DNA of 64,000 nt from Steroidobacter agaridevorans (lineage in GTDB: Bacteria; Pseudomonadota; Gammaproteobacteria; Steroidobacterales; Steroidobacteraceae). Positions 1-13,604 of the stretch are shown here, piece by piece. The notes under the pieces are model-generated. The model did no database searches and was not told the DNA's origin. It saw only the letters and a list, made by a program, of their open reading frames with translations. Made by a program: the position numbers and the translations under genes. Location of the stretch: the NCBI RefSeq assembly GCF_009932555.1, contig NZ_BLJO01000001.1, positions 312,472-376,471 on the forward strand, given 5' to 3'. The stretch's first letter is position 1. Every line of letters begins with the position of its first letter.

Positions 1-828
1 GAAGAACACATGCACCGCGCCCTTCGATTCGACACTGTCCTTGCACTCGTTGACGCGTTTGGTTTCGTACTCCAACCCTTGCTGGAACGCCATCTGCGTC
101 GCCGCCTGCACGACGTCGACTGCGACCTGAGCAGCATTGCGATTGGGATAGAGTTTGCGCGCCTGCTGACGCTGACGCTCGAACACCTCCGCCGTCGCGC
201 TTGCCGCTGAGATCGTCATCTCGCCCGTGCGACGCGGACCTTTGCCGGCAGCAATCAACGAGCGCAGATAAGCGATCGCACCGGAGCGCAGATTGCCGTC
301 GACGATCTGGTCGATGAAGCCCAGCTCGAGCCCTTTGGCAGCGTCCACCGGGCGCGCGGTCACGATCATTTCGAGCGCCTGATCGGCGCCAATCAGTCGA
401 GGCATGCGTTGCGTGCCGCCGGCCCCAGGGATGATGCCCAATGTCACTTCGGGCATGCCGAAGCGCGTGCCGACCGCAGCGATTCGGTAATGGCACGCGA
501 GCGCGATCTCCAACCCACCGCCCATCACGGTGCCATGCATGGCCGCGACCACCGGGACACTCAACGCCTCGTAGCCATTGAACAGGCGGCGGTACTCCTC
601 TTCCTTCGGCGGACCGCTGAACTCGCCGATGTCGGCGCCGGAGAAGAACGTGCTGCCTTCACACAGCAACAGGACGCCGCGGACGTCCTTGCTGGCCTGG
701 ATCTGCTCGAGAGCCTGTCGCAGGCCGCTGCGGACCTCTGCGGTGATGGTGTTGACGGGCGGATTGTGGACGATGACTGACGCAAGCTCGCCGTCGCGCT
801 CGACGCGCACGACGCTGGACGATGACAC
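1..828 (-). CDS. FadJ-like 3-hydroxyacyl-CoA dehydrogenase/enoyl-CoA hydratase, N-terminal part
   Basis: Partial gene: 276 codons are present and the reading frame is still open at base 1. The GTG start at 828 is followed by a crotonase domain with the oxyanion-hole segment FFSGADIGEF (about residues 63-72) and AMHGTVMGGGLEIAL (about 95-109). After the crotonase fold comes the linker seen in multifunctional beta-oxidation proteins (ERQRQQARKLYPNRNAAQ), ending in SKGAVHVF. That layout matches roughly 700-aa fused hydratase/dehydrogenases rather than a lone 260-aa hydratase. Expected role: hydration and oxidation of enoyl-CoA in fatty-acid or aromatic side-chain beta-oxidation, cytosolic. The gene is divergent from the LysR gene at 935. 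The dehydrogenase half would lie outside the window, so the fused nature is inferred. Confidence 0.8.
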   Translation of the reverse strand, partial: MSSSSVVRVERDGELASVIVHNPPVNTITAEVRSGLRQALEQIQASKDVRGVLLLCEGSTFFSGADIGEFSGPPKEEEYRRLFNGYEALSVPVVAAMHGTVMGGGLEIALACHYRIAAVGTRFGMPEVTLGIIPGAGGTQRMPRLIGADQALEMIVTARPVDAAKGLELGFIDQIVDGNLRSGAIAYLRSLIAAGKGPRRTGEMTISAASATAEVFERQRQQARKLYPNRNAAQVAVDVVQAATQMAFQQGLEYETKRVNECKDSVESKGAVHVFF

Positions 829-934
829 GATGGCACCCCCTAAAACCTTACCGTAATAGCAGCGATGAGGGGGATTTCGCCCGCATCCCGGTCATTTGGA
901 AAGACCGGTAACAGGTATATAAGATATAAGCACC
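829..934. promoter_or_regulatory. divergent control region of the fadJ-like and LysR genes
   Basis: A 106-bp divergent spacer. It contains the inverted repeat CCGGTC (888-893) / GACCGG (903-908), a TTACCGTAA palindrome (848-856) and an AT-rich stretch with tandem ATAAG units just before the LysR start at 935. The layout is the usual one for a LysR regulator controlling a divergent gene; which repeat it binds is not known. Confidence 0.4.
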
Positions 935-4050
<3,116 letters not shown>

Positions 4051-4080
4051 ACCGGCGAATTGCTCGGTGGATGTGGCTGC

Positions 4081-5079
4081 TTAGCCCGCGTTCGGCGTCT
4101 CCTCCGTATCGATCTCGGCGAGCGTCTCCGGCGGATATCGCGACCCGCTCACGGTGTCGGCATTGATCAGCTTCTCGAGCGCCGCAAGCGTGTCGGCCGA
4201 TAGGCGCACTTTCGATGCGGCTATGTCCTCTTCCAGGTGCGCAATCGACGTCGTCCCAACGATCGGCAATACAAACGGCGCCTTCGCCAACAACCACGCC
4301 AGCGCCAGCTGTGCGGGCGTGCAGCCTGCTTCCCATGCGATTCGATTGAATTGATCGAGCAGCTTGCGATTGCGTCCGAAATGCGGCGGATGGAACCGCG
4401 GCATCCCGCGACGGATGTCCTTTTCAACGAAGTCGCGAGGATCCGGAACGCCGTTCGCGAGAAACCCTCGCGCCAGCGGCGAGAACGCTACGAGCGCGGT
4501 GCCTAGCTCGCGACAGACGGTAAGGAGCCCGATTTCAGGGTTGCGAGTCCACAGCGAATATTCACTCTGCACGGCGGCGATTGGATGCACGGCATGCGCT
4601 TTGCGAAGTGTTTGGGCGGAGACTTCGGACAGACCAATGGCGCGAATGTGACCTTCGCGAACCAGGTCAGCCAGTCCGCCGACACTGTCTTCCACCGGCA
4701 CCTTCTTGTCCCAACGATGCAAGTAGTACAGATCGATGACGTCCGTGCGCAGGCGACGCAGGGCTTCCTTGCAGGTTTGCTTCAACGTTTCGGGCCGACC
4801 GTCGATGACTCGCTTTCCATTGACGCCGGTCATGCCGCATTTGCTGGCGAGAAAGAAGCGCTGACGGAACGGCTGCAAAGTCTCACCGACCAGCTCTTCA
4901 TTTCGCCCGAAGCCGTAGAGCGCCGCGGTGTCGATGTGATTGATGCCCAGATCGAGCGCGGCGTGCAGCAACGCTTTGGCCGCCGCCGGCTCTGGCGGAG
5001 TGCCGTAGGCGTGGCTGAGATTCATTGCGCCGAGACCGATCTCGACGACGGATTGGTTGGCGAGTTTGCGGTGGTTCAT
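4081..5079 (-). CDS. aldo/keto reductase
   Basis: 332-aa (alpha/beta)8-barrel NADPH-dependent oxidoreductase. The catalytic tetrad is recognisable as D50, Y55, K80 and H121 (HIDTAALYG, FLASKCG, YYLHRWD). The C-terminal cofactor-binding part IVGTTSIAHLEEDIAA is present. It resembles the AKR subfamily of broad-specificity aldehyde and ketone reductases; the substrate cannot be read. It is convergent with pobR and separated by 286 bp from ligC, so it may not belong to the lig operon. Confidence 0.88.
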   Translation of the reverse strand: MNHRKLANQSVVEIGLGAMNLSHAYGTPPEPAAAKALLHAALDLGINHIDTAALYGFGRNEELVGETLQPFRQRFFLASKCGMTGVNGKRVIDGRPETLKQTCKEALRRLRTDVIDLYYLHRWDKKVPVEDSVGGLADLVREGHIRAIGLSEVSAQTLRKAHAVHPIAAVQSEYSLWTRNPEIGLLTVCRELGTALVAFSPLARGFLANGVPDPRDFVEKDIRRGMPRFHPPHFGRNRKLLDQFNRIAWEAGCTPAQLALAWLLAKAPFVLPIVGTTSIAHLEEDIAASKVRLSADTLAALEKLINADTVSGSRYPPETLAEIDTEETPNAG

Positions 5080-5190
5080 GGGTTGGAAGAGAAGAGGTTT
5101 TCCAAGGGAGGGAGAATATCAATCTGCGCCGTCGAGGTCGCTCGCCCTCTTCCTCTTACGGCAGATCGTACATCCACGCATCGGCGTCGT

Positions 5191-5329
5191 CCGAGGTGAC
5201 GTCTCTCCTTCCGGCAGCTTTTCGGCACAGGGAAGGGGCCGAAACAGCAGGGCTCACCATGGACGTGCGGCGAGGAGCGCAGTGCGCTCCGGCCGGCGCC
5301 CGGTGCCGGAAGGAGAGACGGCACCTCGG
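5191..5329. repeat. 139-bp structured inverted-repeat element
   Basis: Two 26-base arms (5191-5216 and 5304-5329) are complementary with one mismatch; the core GTCTCTCCTTCCGGCA pairs with TGCCGGAAGGAGAGAC. Inside lie two further hairpins: TTTCGGC (5220-5226) / GCCGAAA (5238-5244), and GGAGCGC (5274-5280) / GCGCTCC (5284-5290). The whole folds as a long stem capped by two short stems. It sits in the noncoding space after ligC and before the aldo/keto reductase, both minus strand. No T-run follows, so it is not a normal terminator. REPIN/MITE-like element or structured RNA are the alternatives. Confidence 0.7.
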
Positions 5330-5365
5330 GCGGCGCGAGAACTGACGCCTCTTCTCCGGAAGCCC

Positions 5366-7559
<2,194 letters not shown>

Positions 7560-7560
7560 A

Positions 7561-8451
7561 TCAGCGACCCCAGTACAGCGTCATCGGGTTGTCGACCAGC
7601 AGCTTACGCTGCAATTCGGCGGTGGGCGCAATGCGTGGAATGAAATCCACCAGCTTGCCGTCGTCCGGCATGTGCGACCTCATGTTCGGATGCGGCCAGT
7701 CGGTGCCCCACAACACTCGATCCGGAAAGGTCTCGACGATGCGCCGGGCGAAAGGCGCCACGTCGTCATAAGTATCCGGCCCGGTCTTCGACAGCCGCTC
7801 CGGGCAGCTGACCTTGGACCAGAAATTGGTGTTCTCACGCATCAGCCGAACGAACAGCTCGAACTCCGGGCCGTCGACAGACTTCGTCACATCGGGCCGC
7901 CCCATGTGATCGACCACCACCGTGGTCGGCAAGGACGTGAAGAAGTCGTACAGCTCGTGCAGTTCCTGCGCCTCGAAGTAGATGACGATATGCCAGCCGA
8001 GGGGCTTGATGCGCTCAGCGATCGAAAGCAGCACTTCGCGCGGCGTCGTATCGACCAGCCGCTTGACGAAATTGAAGCGCACGCCACGAACGCCGGCTGC
8101 ATCGAGCGCGTGGAGTTCAGCATCCGTTACGTCGTGCTTCACGGTGGCAACGCCTTTCGCGCGTCCATTGGACGCCTTCAACGCGTCGACCAGCGCCCGA
8201 TTGTCCGCGCCGTGGCAAGTCGCCTGCACGATAACGTTGCGTTCGAAGCCGAGATAATCGCGCAGCTCCCACAACTTTTCCTTCGGCGCGTCGCACGGCG
8301 TGTACTTGCGCTCGGGTGCGTACGGAAACACATCGCCCGGACCGAACACATGACAATGAGCGTCCACTGCCCCCGCTGGCGGCCGGAAGGTCGGCTTGCT
8401 CGGGGACGGGTGAAACACCAGCCAATCGCGGTCCATCTGAAACGCTGCCAT
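7561..8451 (-). CDS. ligI: 2-pyrone-4,6-dicarboxylate lactonase
   Basis: 296-aa amidohydrolase-superfamily enzyme hydrolysing the pyrone PDC to 4-oxalomesaconate. Seen: VDAHCHVFGPG (first metal/substrate His pair), YFEAQELHELYDF, VVVDHMGRPD, SKVSCPERLS and the terminal WGTDWPHPN (catalytic Asp). Length fits LigI (about 293 aa). Lies nine bases after ligJ in the operon. Confidence 0.95.
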   Translation of the reverse strand: MAAFQMDRDWLVFHPSPSKPTFRPPAGAVDAHCHVFGPGDVFPYAPERKYTPCDAPKEKLWELRDYLGFERNVIVQATCHGADNRALVDALKASNGRAKGVATVKHDVTDAELHALDAAGVRGVRFNFVKRLVDTTPREVLLSIAERIKPLGWHIVIYFEAQELHELYDFFTSLPTTVVVDHMGRPDVTKSVDGPEFELFVRLMRENTNFWSKVSCPERLSKTGPDTYDDVAPFARRIVETFPDRVLWGTDWPHPNMRSHMPDDGKLVDFIPRIAPTAELQRKLLVDNPMTLYWGR

Positions 8452-8460
8452 GGTTGTCTC

Positions 8461-9486
8461 TTACAGTCCGCGGGACTTCAAAATCGTATCCAGGCGCGGG
8501 AACACCCGACGGGCATTGCCTTCGAAGATGCGGCGCTTGTCCGCGGCCGAAATGCTCAATGCGTCGATGTAGCGCTTGGTGTCGTCATAGTAGTTGCCGG
8601 TCTCGGGGTCGATGCCACGCACCGCGCCCACCATTTCCGAGCCGAACAGAATGTTGTCGAGGTCGATCACCTTGACCAGCAGGTCGATGCCGGGCTGGTG
8701 GTACACGCAGGTGTCGAAGAACACGTTCTTCATGACGTGCTGAGCCAGCGGTGGGCGTTTCAGCATGTCCGCGAGACCGCGATAACGGCCCCAGTGATAG
8801 GGCACGGCGCCGCCGCCGTGAGGAATGATGAAGCGCAGCGTCGGAAAATCCTTGAACAGGTTGCCTTCGATGAACTGCATGAACGCCGTCGTGTCGGCAT
8901 TGATGTAATGCGCGCCGGTGGCGTGGAAGTTCGGGTTGCACGAGGCCGATACATGGATCATGGCCGGCACATCGAGCTCGACCATCTTCTCGTAGAACGG
9001 ATACCAGTGTTTGTCGGTCAGCGGCGGCGCGGTCCAGTGGCCGCCCGACGGATCGGGATTCAGATTGCAGCCAATGAAGCCAAGCTCCTTCACGCAGCGC
9101 TCGAGCTCCGCCACCGAGTGCGAGATCGGCACGCCGGGCGACTGCGGCAACTGACACACACCGACGAAATTCTCCGGATATAGATCGACGACCCGCTTGA
9201 TCAGATCGTTGCAGGCGCGTGTCCACTGCTGCGATACCGTCTCATCGCCAACATGATGCGCCATCGCCGAAGCGCGCGGCGAGAAAATCGTGATGTCCGC
9301 GCCCCGCTCTTTCTGCAGCTTCAGCTGATTTTTTTCGATGGTCTCGCGAATCTCGTCGTCGCTGATCTTCGCCGGCGTCGGCGTGGGCGCCAGCGGATCC
9401 TTCAGCTTCGTGAGCTGCTGATCGCGAAACTTCTGATGAGCATCCGGCGCGGTCGTGTAGTGACCGTGGCAATCGATAATCAGCAT
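8461..9486 (-). CDS. ligJ: 4-oxalomesaconate hydratase, amidohydrolase type
   Basis: 341-aa amidohydrolase-2 protein that hydrates 4-oxalomesaconate to 4-carboxy-4-hydroxy-2-oxoadipate. Seen: IIDCHGHYTTAPDA at the N-terminus, IHVSASCNPNFHATGAHYIN, FIIPHGGGAVPYHWGR, and the late NILFGSEMVGAVRG. This is the LigJ form known from Sphingobium, not the unrelated PIG-L-like GalB of Pseudomonas putida. It overlaps the preceding dehydrogenase gene by seven bases. Confidence 0.94.
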   Translation of the reverse strand: MLIIDCHGHYTTAPDAHQKFRDQQLTKLKDPLAPTPTPAKISDDEIRETIEKNQLKLQKERGADITIFSPRASAMAHHVGDETVSQQWTRACNDLIKRVVDLYPENFVGVCQLPQSPGVPISHSVAELERCVKELGFIGCNLNPDPSGGHWTAPPLTDKHWYPFYEKMVELDVPAMIHVSASCNPNFHATGAHYINADTTAFMQFIEGNLFKDFPTLRFIIPHGGGAVPYHWGRYRGLADMLKRPPLAQHVMKNVFFDTCVYHQPGIDLLVKVIDLDNILFGSEMVGAVRGIDPETGNYYDDTKRYIDALSISAADKRRIFEGNARRVFPRLDTILKSRGL

Positions 9487-10373
9487 GAGGATTTCTCCGC
9501 CTTGGCGCGGCTCAGCACCGCGTCGAGCATCGCTTCCAATTCTTCGATCGACGCAGCGTCGCGGAAGCTGGCCGCCCAGTCCTGACGCTGCGCGCAGGCC
9601 GAGCTCATGAGAGACTGCAGCCCAGCTTCACTCACCGTCTGCGCGACTTCGCGCATCTCTTCGGCACGACGCCGCCCATGCACGAGCGAGCGCGAGATCA
9701 TGTAGCGCGCCAGCGTCGACCAGTCCGATGTCGGAAACAAATTGCGCAGCGAATCGATCACGGTCGACTCGACACCGTAGTGACGCGCCGTCAGCAACGA
9801 TTCCGTCAGCAGCGCCTCCATGCCCTTGATCATGACGCTGCGGCACATCTTGGCGGCCGAGGCTCGACCGATCTGGTCCGAGAACACTTCGGCTCCGCTG
9901 AATCCGAGCTGTTGCGCCAATGGCAGAAACGCTGCTGCGTGCTTGCCTCCGAACAACATGGGCGAGCCGACCCGCTTTGGATTGATCGGCGACATGATGG
10001 CTGCTTCGACATAGCGGGCGCCGCCGCCATCGATCAACGCCGCCGACTGGGCCTTCACTCCAGGCGACACCGAGTTCACATCGAGGAAATAGGCACCGGG
10101 CTTCATCGATCCCGCGACAGAACGCGCGGCGGCCACGTCTTGCGCAGCCGTCACCGCACTCACGACCAGATCGGCCGTCGCTACCGCCTCAACCGCGCTA
10201 CTCGCGACGCGCACATTGGCCTCGACGGCCGCGCGCGTGCAGGTGCTCTCGCGATCCTTGAACAGCAGGTCGAAAGCCGTGAGCTGCGTGATACCGGCCG
10301 CCTTGAAATCAGCCGCCAGCGTCTGCCCTACTTCTCCGAAGCCGATTAGACAAATGTGCTCGATCGCGCTCAC
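9480..10373 (-). CDS. NAD(P)-binding 6PGDH-like dehydrogenase with DUF1932 domain
   Basis: 297 aa. The N-terminal Rossmann domain (ICLIGFGEVGQTLAADF; FLDVNSVSPG; YVEAAIMSPINPKRVGSPML) is of the 6-phosphogluconate/beta-hydroxyacid dehydrogenase type. The C-terminal half (KMCRSVMIKGMEALLTESL) fits DUF1932. It lies between ligU and ligJ, overlapping both (ATGA at 10370-10373; seven bases at 9480-9486), so it is fully embedded in the protocatechuate operon. The classical pathway needs no such enzyme. It may process an overflow intermediate or act on a related substrate; no activity can be assigned. Confidence 0.85.
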   Translation of the reverse strand: MSAIEHICLIGFGEVGQTLAADFKAAGITQLTAFDLLFKDRESTCTRAAVEANVRVASSAVEAVATADLVVSAVTAAQDVAAARSVAGSMKPGAYFLDVNSVSPGVKAQSAALIDGGGARYVEAAIMSPINPKRVGSPMLFGGKHAAAFLPLAQQLGFSGAEVFSDQIGRASAAKMCRSVMIKGMEALLTESLLTARHYGVESTVIDSLRNLFPTSDWSTLARYMISRSLVHGRRRAEEMREVAQTVSEAGLQSLMSSACAQRQDWAASFRDAASIEELEAMLDAVLSRAKAEKSSC

Positions 10374-11461
10374 GATCCGCTCCAGACGCGACCGGGCACG
10401 AACACTTCGCCGCGCATGAGCTTGCGCGCCGTTCGTAGAAGAGCGGAGCGACGCACGTCGACCTTCCCATCCGTCACCGCAACTTCAATGTCGACCGTAA
10501 AGAAGCCCGTCGGATGCTCGACTTCGAGCCGCTGCGCCGCCCCCCTGCCGGAAAGCTTCGCGACCTGCGCCGCGACGGAGCCGGGTGTCACGCAAGCCGT
10601 GGCAACGCTGACTGCGCCGAGCACGCCGATGGACTCATGCACACGATGCGGAATGAACGTGCGAGTGGAAATCGCGCCGCCTTGCTTGGGCGGCGACACC
10701 AGACACATTTTCGGCACGGTCTTTTTCGTTACGTCGCCGAGATTCATGCGAGGACCGACCGCGAGCCGAATGGCTTCGACACGCTCCCTCAACGTCTGAT
10801 TGCTTTCGAGCTGTCCGGGCGTTTCATCGCCAGAAAGACCGAAGTCCTCGGCACGCAAAATCACGACGGGCATGCCGTTGTCGATGCAGGTGACGGAAAC
10901 GCCGTTGATCTCATCGACCGCCGCGCCCGTCGGCAACAGCGAGCCGCAACTCGACCCGGCGACATCGAGAAACTCGAGCGGAATCGCCGCGGCGGTTCCA
11001 GGAACGCCATCGATGCGCGCCTCGCCTTCGTATTCCACGGCCCCGTTCGGCGTCGGCACGTAGGCGACGGCGATGCTGGCGGTGTTCAGCATGTGAATGC
11101 GAACGGGCGTGACCTCCCCCGCAATCGGCACCAAGCCATTCTCGATCGCCCAGGGACCGACACCGGCGAGAATATTGCCGCAGTTCTGGCTGTCGCTGAC
11201 CTCCGCCTTGTCGACGACCACTTGCAGAAACAAATAATCGACATCGGCGTGCGAAACGCTGGAGCGGCGGATCACAGCGACCTTGCTGGTGAGCGGATGC
11301 GCGCCGCCGACGCCGTCGATCTGTCGCACATCGGGCGACCCCATGGCCGCGAGCAGCACTCGATCGCGCAGAGCGCGGTCGGCGGGAAGATCCGACTCGT
11401 GAAAGTACAGGCCCTTCGAGGTGCCACCGCGCATCAAGGTACAAGGAATGGACTTAAGCAT
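10370..11461 (-). CDS. ligU: 4-oxalomesaconate tautomerase
   Basis: 363-aa PrpF/DapF-fold isomerase interconverting tautomers or double-bond positions of 4-oxalomesaconate so that LigJ can act (LigU/GalD/PmdU role). Seen: CTLMRGGTSKGLYFHESDLP, DSQNCGNILAGVGPWAIE and the PrpF-family ending with FTVDIEV. The GGTSKG and NCGN motifs contain the expected active-site Ser/Lys and Cys region. Begins 24 bases after ligK. Confidence 0.93.
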   Translation of the reverse strand: MLKSIPCTLMRGGTSKGLYFHESDLPADRALRDRVLLAAMGSPDVRQIDGVGGAHPLTSKVAVIRRSSVSHADVDYLFLQVVVDKAEVSDSQNCGNILAGVGPWAIENGLVPIAGEVTPVRIHMLNTASIAVAYVPTPNGAVEYEGEARIDGVPGTAAAIPLEFLDVAGSSCGSLLPTGAAVDEINGVSVTCIDNGMPVVILRAEDFGLSGDETPGQLESNQTLRERVEAIRLAVGPRMNLGDVTKKTVPKMCLVSPPKQGGAISTRTFIPHRVHESIGVLGAVSVATACVTPGSVAAQVAKLSGRGAAQRLEVEHPTGFFTVDIEVAVTDGKVDVRRSALLRTARKLMRGEVFVPGRVWSGS

Positions 11462-11485
11462 GGCGCAAGACTCCGCGGCCGCGGG

Positions 11486-12169
11486 TCATTCCAAGGAATC
11501 GACGTACTTCAGGCCCTTCTCCGCCAGGCGCTGACGCATGCCATAGATATCCAGCCCCAGCTCGCCTGCCTTCAACCGAGCTCGCACGCCCGCTTCCTTC
11601 TTCTCACGGGCGGTGGATTGCTCCAGCACAGTCGCGGCCTTCTCGCGAGGCACGACGCAAACGCCGTCGTCGTCGGCGACGATCACGTCGCCCGGCTTGA
11701 TTGAAGCGCCCCCGCACACGACGGGTACGTTGACGCTGCCCAACGTTTCTTTCACCGTGCCTTGCGCGGACACATAGCGCGACCACACAGGAAACCCGAT
11801 CGCCGTCAGATCTTTCACGTCACGTACGCCGGCTTCGATGATCAGGCCGCGAACGCCGCGCGACATCAACGAGCACGCCAGCAACTCGCCGAAATAACCT
11901 GCATCGCATGCAGAGGTTGGAGAAACGACCAGGATGTCGCCCTCCTGACATTGCTCCACCGCGACATGAATCATCCAGTTGTCGCCCGGCGGAATGCTCA
12001 CCGTGACCGCCGATCCGGCAATGCGCGCGCCGGCATAAATCGGACGCATGTAAGGCGCCAGCAACCCGGTGCGGCCTTGCGCTTCGTGCACGGTCGCAAC
12101 GCCCGACTCGGCCAGGCCGTCGATCGTCCGACGCTCGGCCCGCTGAATGTTTCTGACGACCACGGACAT
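11486..12169 (-). CDS. ligK: 4-carboxy-4-hydroxy-2-oxoadipate aldolase
   Basis: 227-aa RraA-like class II aldolase. It splits CHA into pyruvate and oxaloacetate and usually also decarboxylates oxaloacetate. Seen: [20 protein letters not shown], then [24 protein letters not shown] (metal-binding Asp in the RD pair) and [15 protein letters not shown] lies ten bases upstream of the ATG. First gene of the lig operon; the conserved LysR-type box lies 53-100 bases upstream of its start. Confidence 0.94.
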   Translation of the reverse strand: MSVVVRNIQRAERRTIDGLAESGVATVHEAQGRTGLLAPYMRPIYAGARIAGSAVTVSIPPGDNWMIHVAVEQCQEGDILVVSPTSACDAGYFGELLACSLMSRGVRGLIIEAGVRDVKDLTAIGFPVWSRYVSAQGTVKETLGSVNVPVVCGGASIKPGDVIVADDDGVCVVPREKAATVLEQSTAREKKEAGVRARLKAGELGLDIYGMRQRLAEKGLKYVDSLE

Positions 12170-12221
12170 ATTCGGAAATCCTCCAACGCGTCATGGCAGT
12201 GTGACGCTCGCCGCCGCGCGC

Positions 12222-12269
12222 GGCCAATTCAATTTCGCGCCGGGCTATTAGGCGACGCTATAGACAAAG
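12222..12269 (-). promoter_or_regulatory. candidate LysR operator upstream of ligK (site A)
   Basis: Contains CTAT-N11-ATAG, a T-N11-A LysR-type box (12245-12263), preceded by GGCCAATTCAA at 12222-12232. Both blocks and the five-base spacing between TATTAG and GCTATAG recur in the space between the transporter and the LysR gene 1.3 kb away. The position, just upstream of the ligK start, fits an activator site for the whole operon. Confidence 0.7.
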
Positions 12270-12270
12270 C

Positions 12271-13476
12271 TCACTCTTGCGGCCGACGGCAAAAACTCAG
12301 GGCAAACACCGCGGCGCCAGCGACCGCGGCCACCGGCACCATGTATTGAACGACGCCACTTGCGCTCATCCCGCCGCCCAACAGCAGACCGGCCAGCAAC
12401 GGGCCGATGATCGAACCGATGCGACCGACGGCGACGCTCGCGCCCGATCCGGTGCCGCGAACGGCCAATGGGTAGTAAGTGGCTGCGACCCCATAGAGCG
12501 CATAGTTCGCACCGAGTAGGAAAAAGCCAGCGGCGCCGCTGAGCGCCACGGTCATCGCCAACCCGCTAGATGCGCTCAGCGCGACCAGTGCGACGATCAA
12601 GCCGAGGTACGCGAACGTCATCGGCCAGCGCGTATCCATGCGATCCACCAGGTGGCCGAAGAACAGCGCACCGGCCACGCTCGCGAAGTTGAATGCCAGC
12701 GACGCCTGCGGCGCGACGGCGCGATCCAGGCCATTCGCAACGACCAGCGTCGGCAGCCAATTCAAGATGAGATAGAGGATCAACAGCGTCGGCAGAAAGG
12801 CGAGCCACAGCAACAAGGTCGCCGGCGTGCGTCCGTCCGCGAACAAGGCGGACACGATGTTGGTGCGCGGCGCTCCTGCGGCACTCTTCGTCAGCGTTTC
12901 GGTCATCAGGAAATAGATGGTTGGCGCGAGCAGCAACGGCAAGACTCCACCGATCTCGAACAGCAGGCGCCAGTCGAAATCCGGCGGCAGCAACTGAGTC
13001 AGCAATGCCGACGTGCCACCGCCCAGCGGCATGCCCGCGAACATCAGGGCAGCGGTCGAGGCCCGCTTCTCCGGCGCGCTGACCTCGGCGGCCAGCGCCA
13101 TCATATTCGGCAACGCCGCGCCGAAGCCGAGGCCGGCGCAAAAGCGCACGACGAACAACGCTTCGAACGTGCCAACCAGCGATGTGAGCAAGGTGAACAG
13201 GCCAAAGGCCAGCACCGCGCCAATGAATACCGGCTTGCGCCCGACCCGATCCGCGAGGCGGCCGCCCAGAGCGGCGCCGATGACCAGGCCGATGTTGCTG
13301 ATCGAGAAGATCCAGCCCATTTGCTTGGGATCGAAACCGAACTGCGGCGCCAGCTTGGGCGCGGCCACGCCCATGGCCTGGATGTCGAAGCCTTCGACCA
13401 CCGCGACCAGAAAGCACAGCGCCACGGTGATCGCCACGTTGGGCGTCTGAACCAGCGCGGTCCGCTCTTGAAGCAT
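12271..13476 (-). CDS. MFS transporter, aromatic acid:H+ symporter type (PcaK/MhpT-like)
   Basis: 401 aa, about 12 hydrophobic segments. Seen: the early AAHS-type VVEGFDIQAMGVAAPKL containing the membrane-embedded Asp, and the MFS loop signature GGRLADRVGRKPVF after TM2. The start at 13476 (MLQERTALVQ) is chosen because TTGGGGGATGGC supplies a ribosome-binding site just before it; an in-frame TTG lies four codons upstream. Likely importer for protocatechuate or 4-hydroxybenzoate, by neighbourhood. Transcribed toward ligK, divergent from the double-HTH LysR gene. Confidence 0.88.
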   Translation of the reverse strand: MLQERTALVQTPNVAITVALCFLVAVVEGFDIQAMGVAAPKLAPQFGFDPKQMGWIFSISNIGLVIGAALGGRLADRVGRKPVFIGAVLAFGLFTLLTSLVGTFEALFVVRFCAGLGFGAALPNMMALAAEVSAPEKRASTAALMFAGMPLGGGTSALLTQLLPPDFDWRLLFEIGGVLPLLLAPTIYFLMTETLTKSAAGAPRTNIVSALFADGRTPATLLLWLAFLPTLLILYLILNWLPTLVVANGLDRAVAPQASLAFNFASVAGALFFGHLVDRMDTRWPMTFAYLGLIVALVALSASSGLAMTVALSGAAGFFLLGANYALYGVAATYYPLAVRGTGSGASVAVGRIGSIIGPLLAGLLLGGGMSASGVVQYMVPVAAVAGAAVFALSFCRRPQE

Positions 13477-13529
13477 GCCATCCCCCAAGCTGACTCGTTA
13501 CTACGATTGTGGGACCGCAACCGTCCCTG

Positions 13530-13577
13530 GGCCAATTCAAATTGACGCCCCCAGTATTAGAGATTGCTATAGCCAAC
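13530..13577. promoter_or_regulatory. candidate LysR operator between transporter and LysR gene (site B)
   Basis: GGCCAATTCAA (13530-13540) followed by TAT-N11-ATA (13555-13571), with the same TATTAG-N5-GCTATAG core as site A. It lies 28 bases before the LysR start and 53 bases before the transporter start, the classical place for autoregulation and divergent activation. Confidence 0.7.
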
Positions 13578-13604
13578 CCCACCGGCGCGTGCCACGATGC
13601 AGTC

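Noticed and set aside
5080-5190. Possible small gene between the aldo/keto reductase and the inverted-repeat element
   Set aside because: No start with a ribosome-binding site and no coding-like pattern; only promoter-like sequence for the reductase could be expected here.
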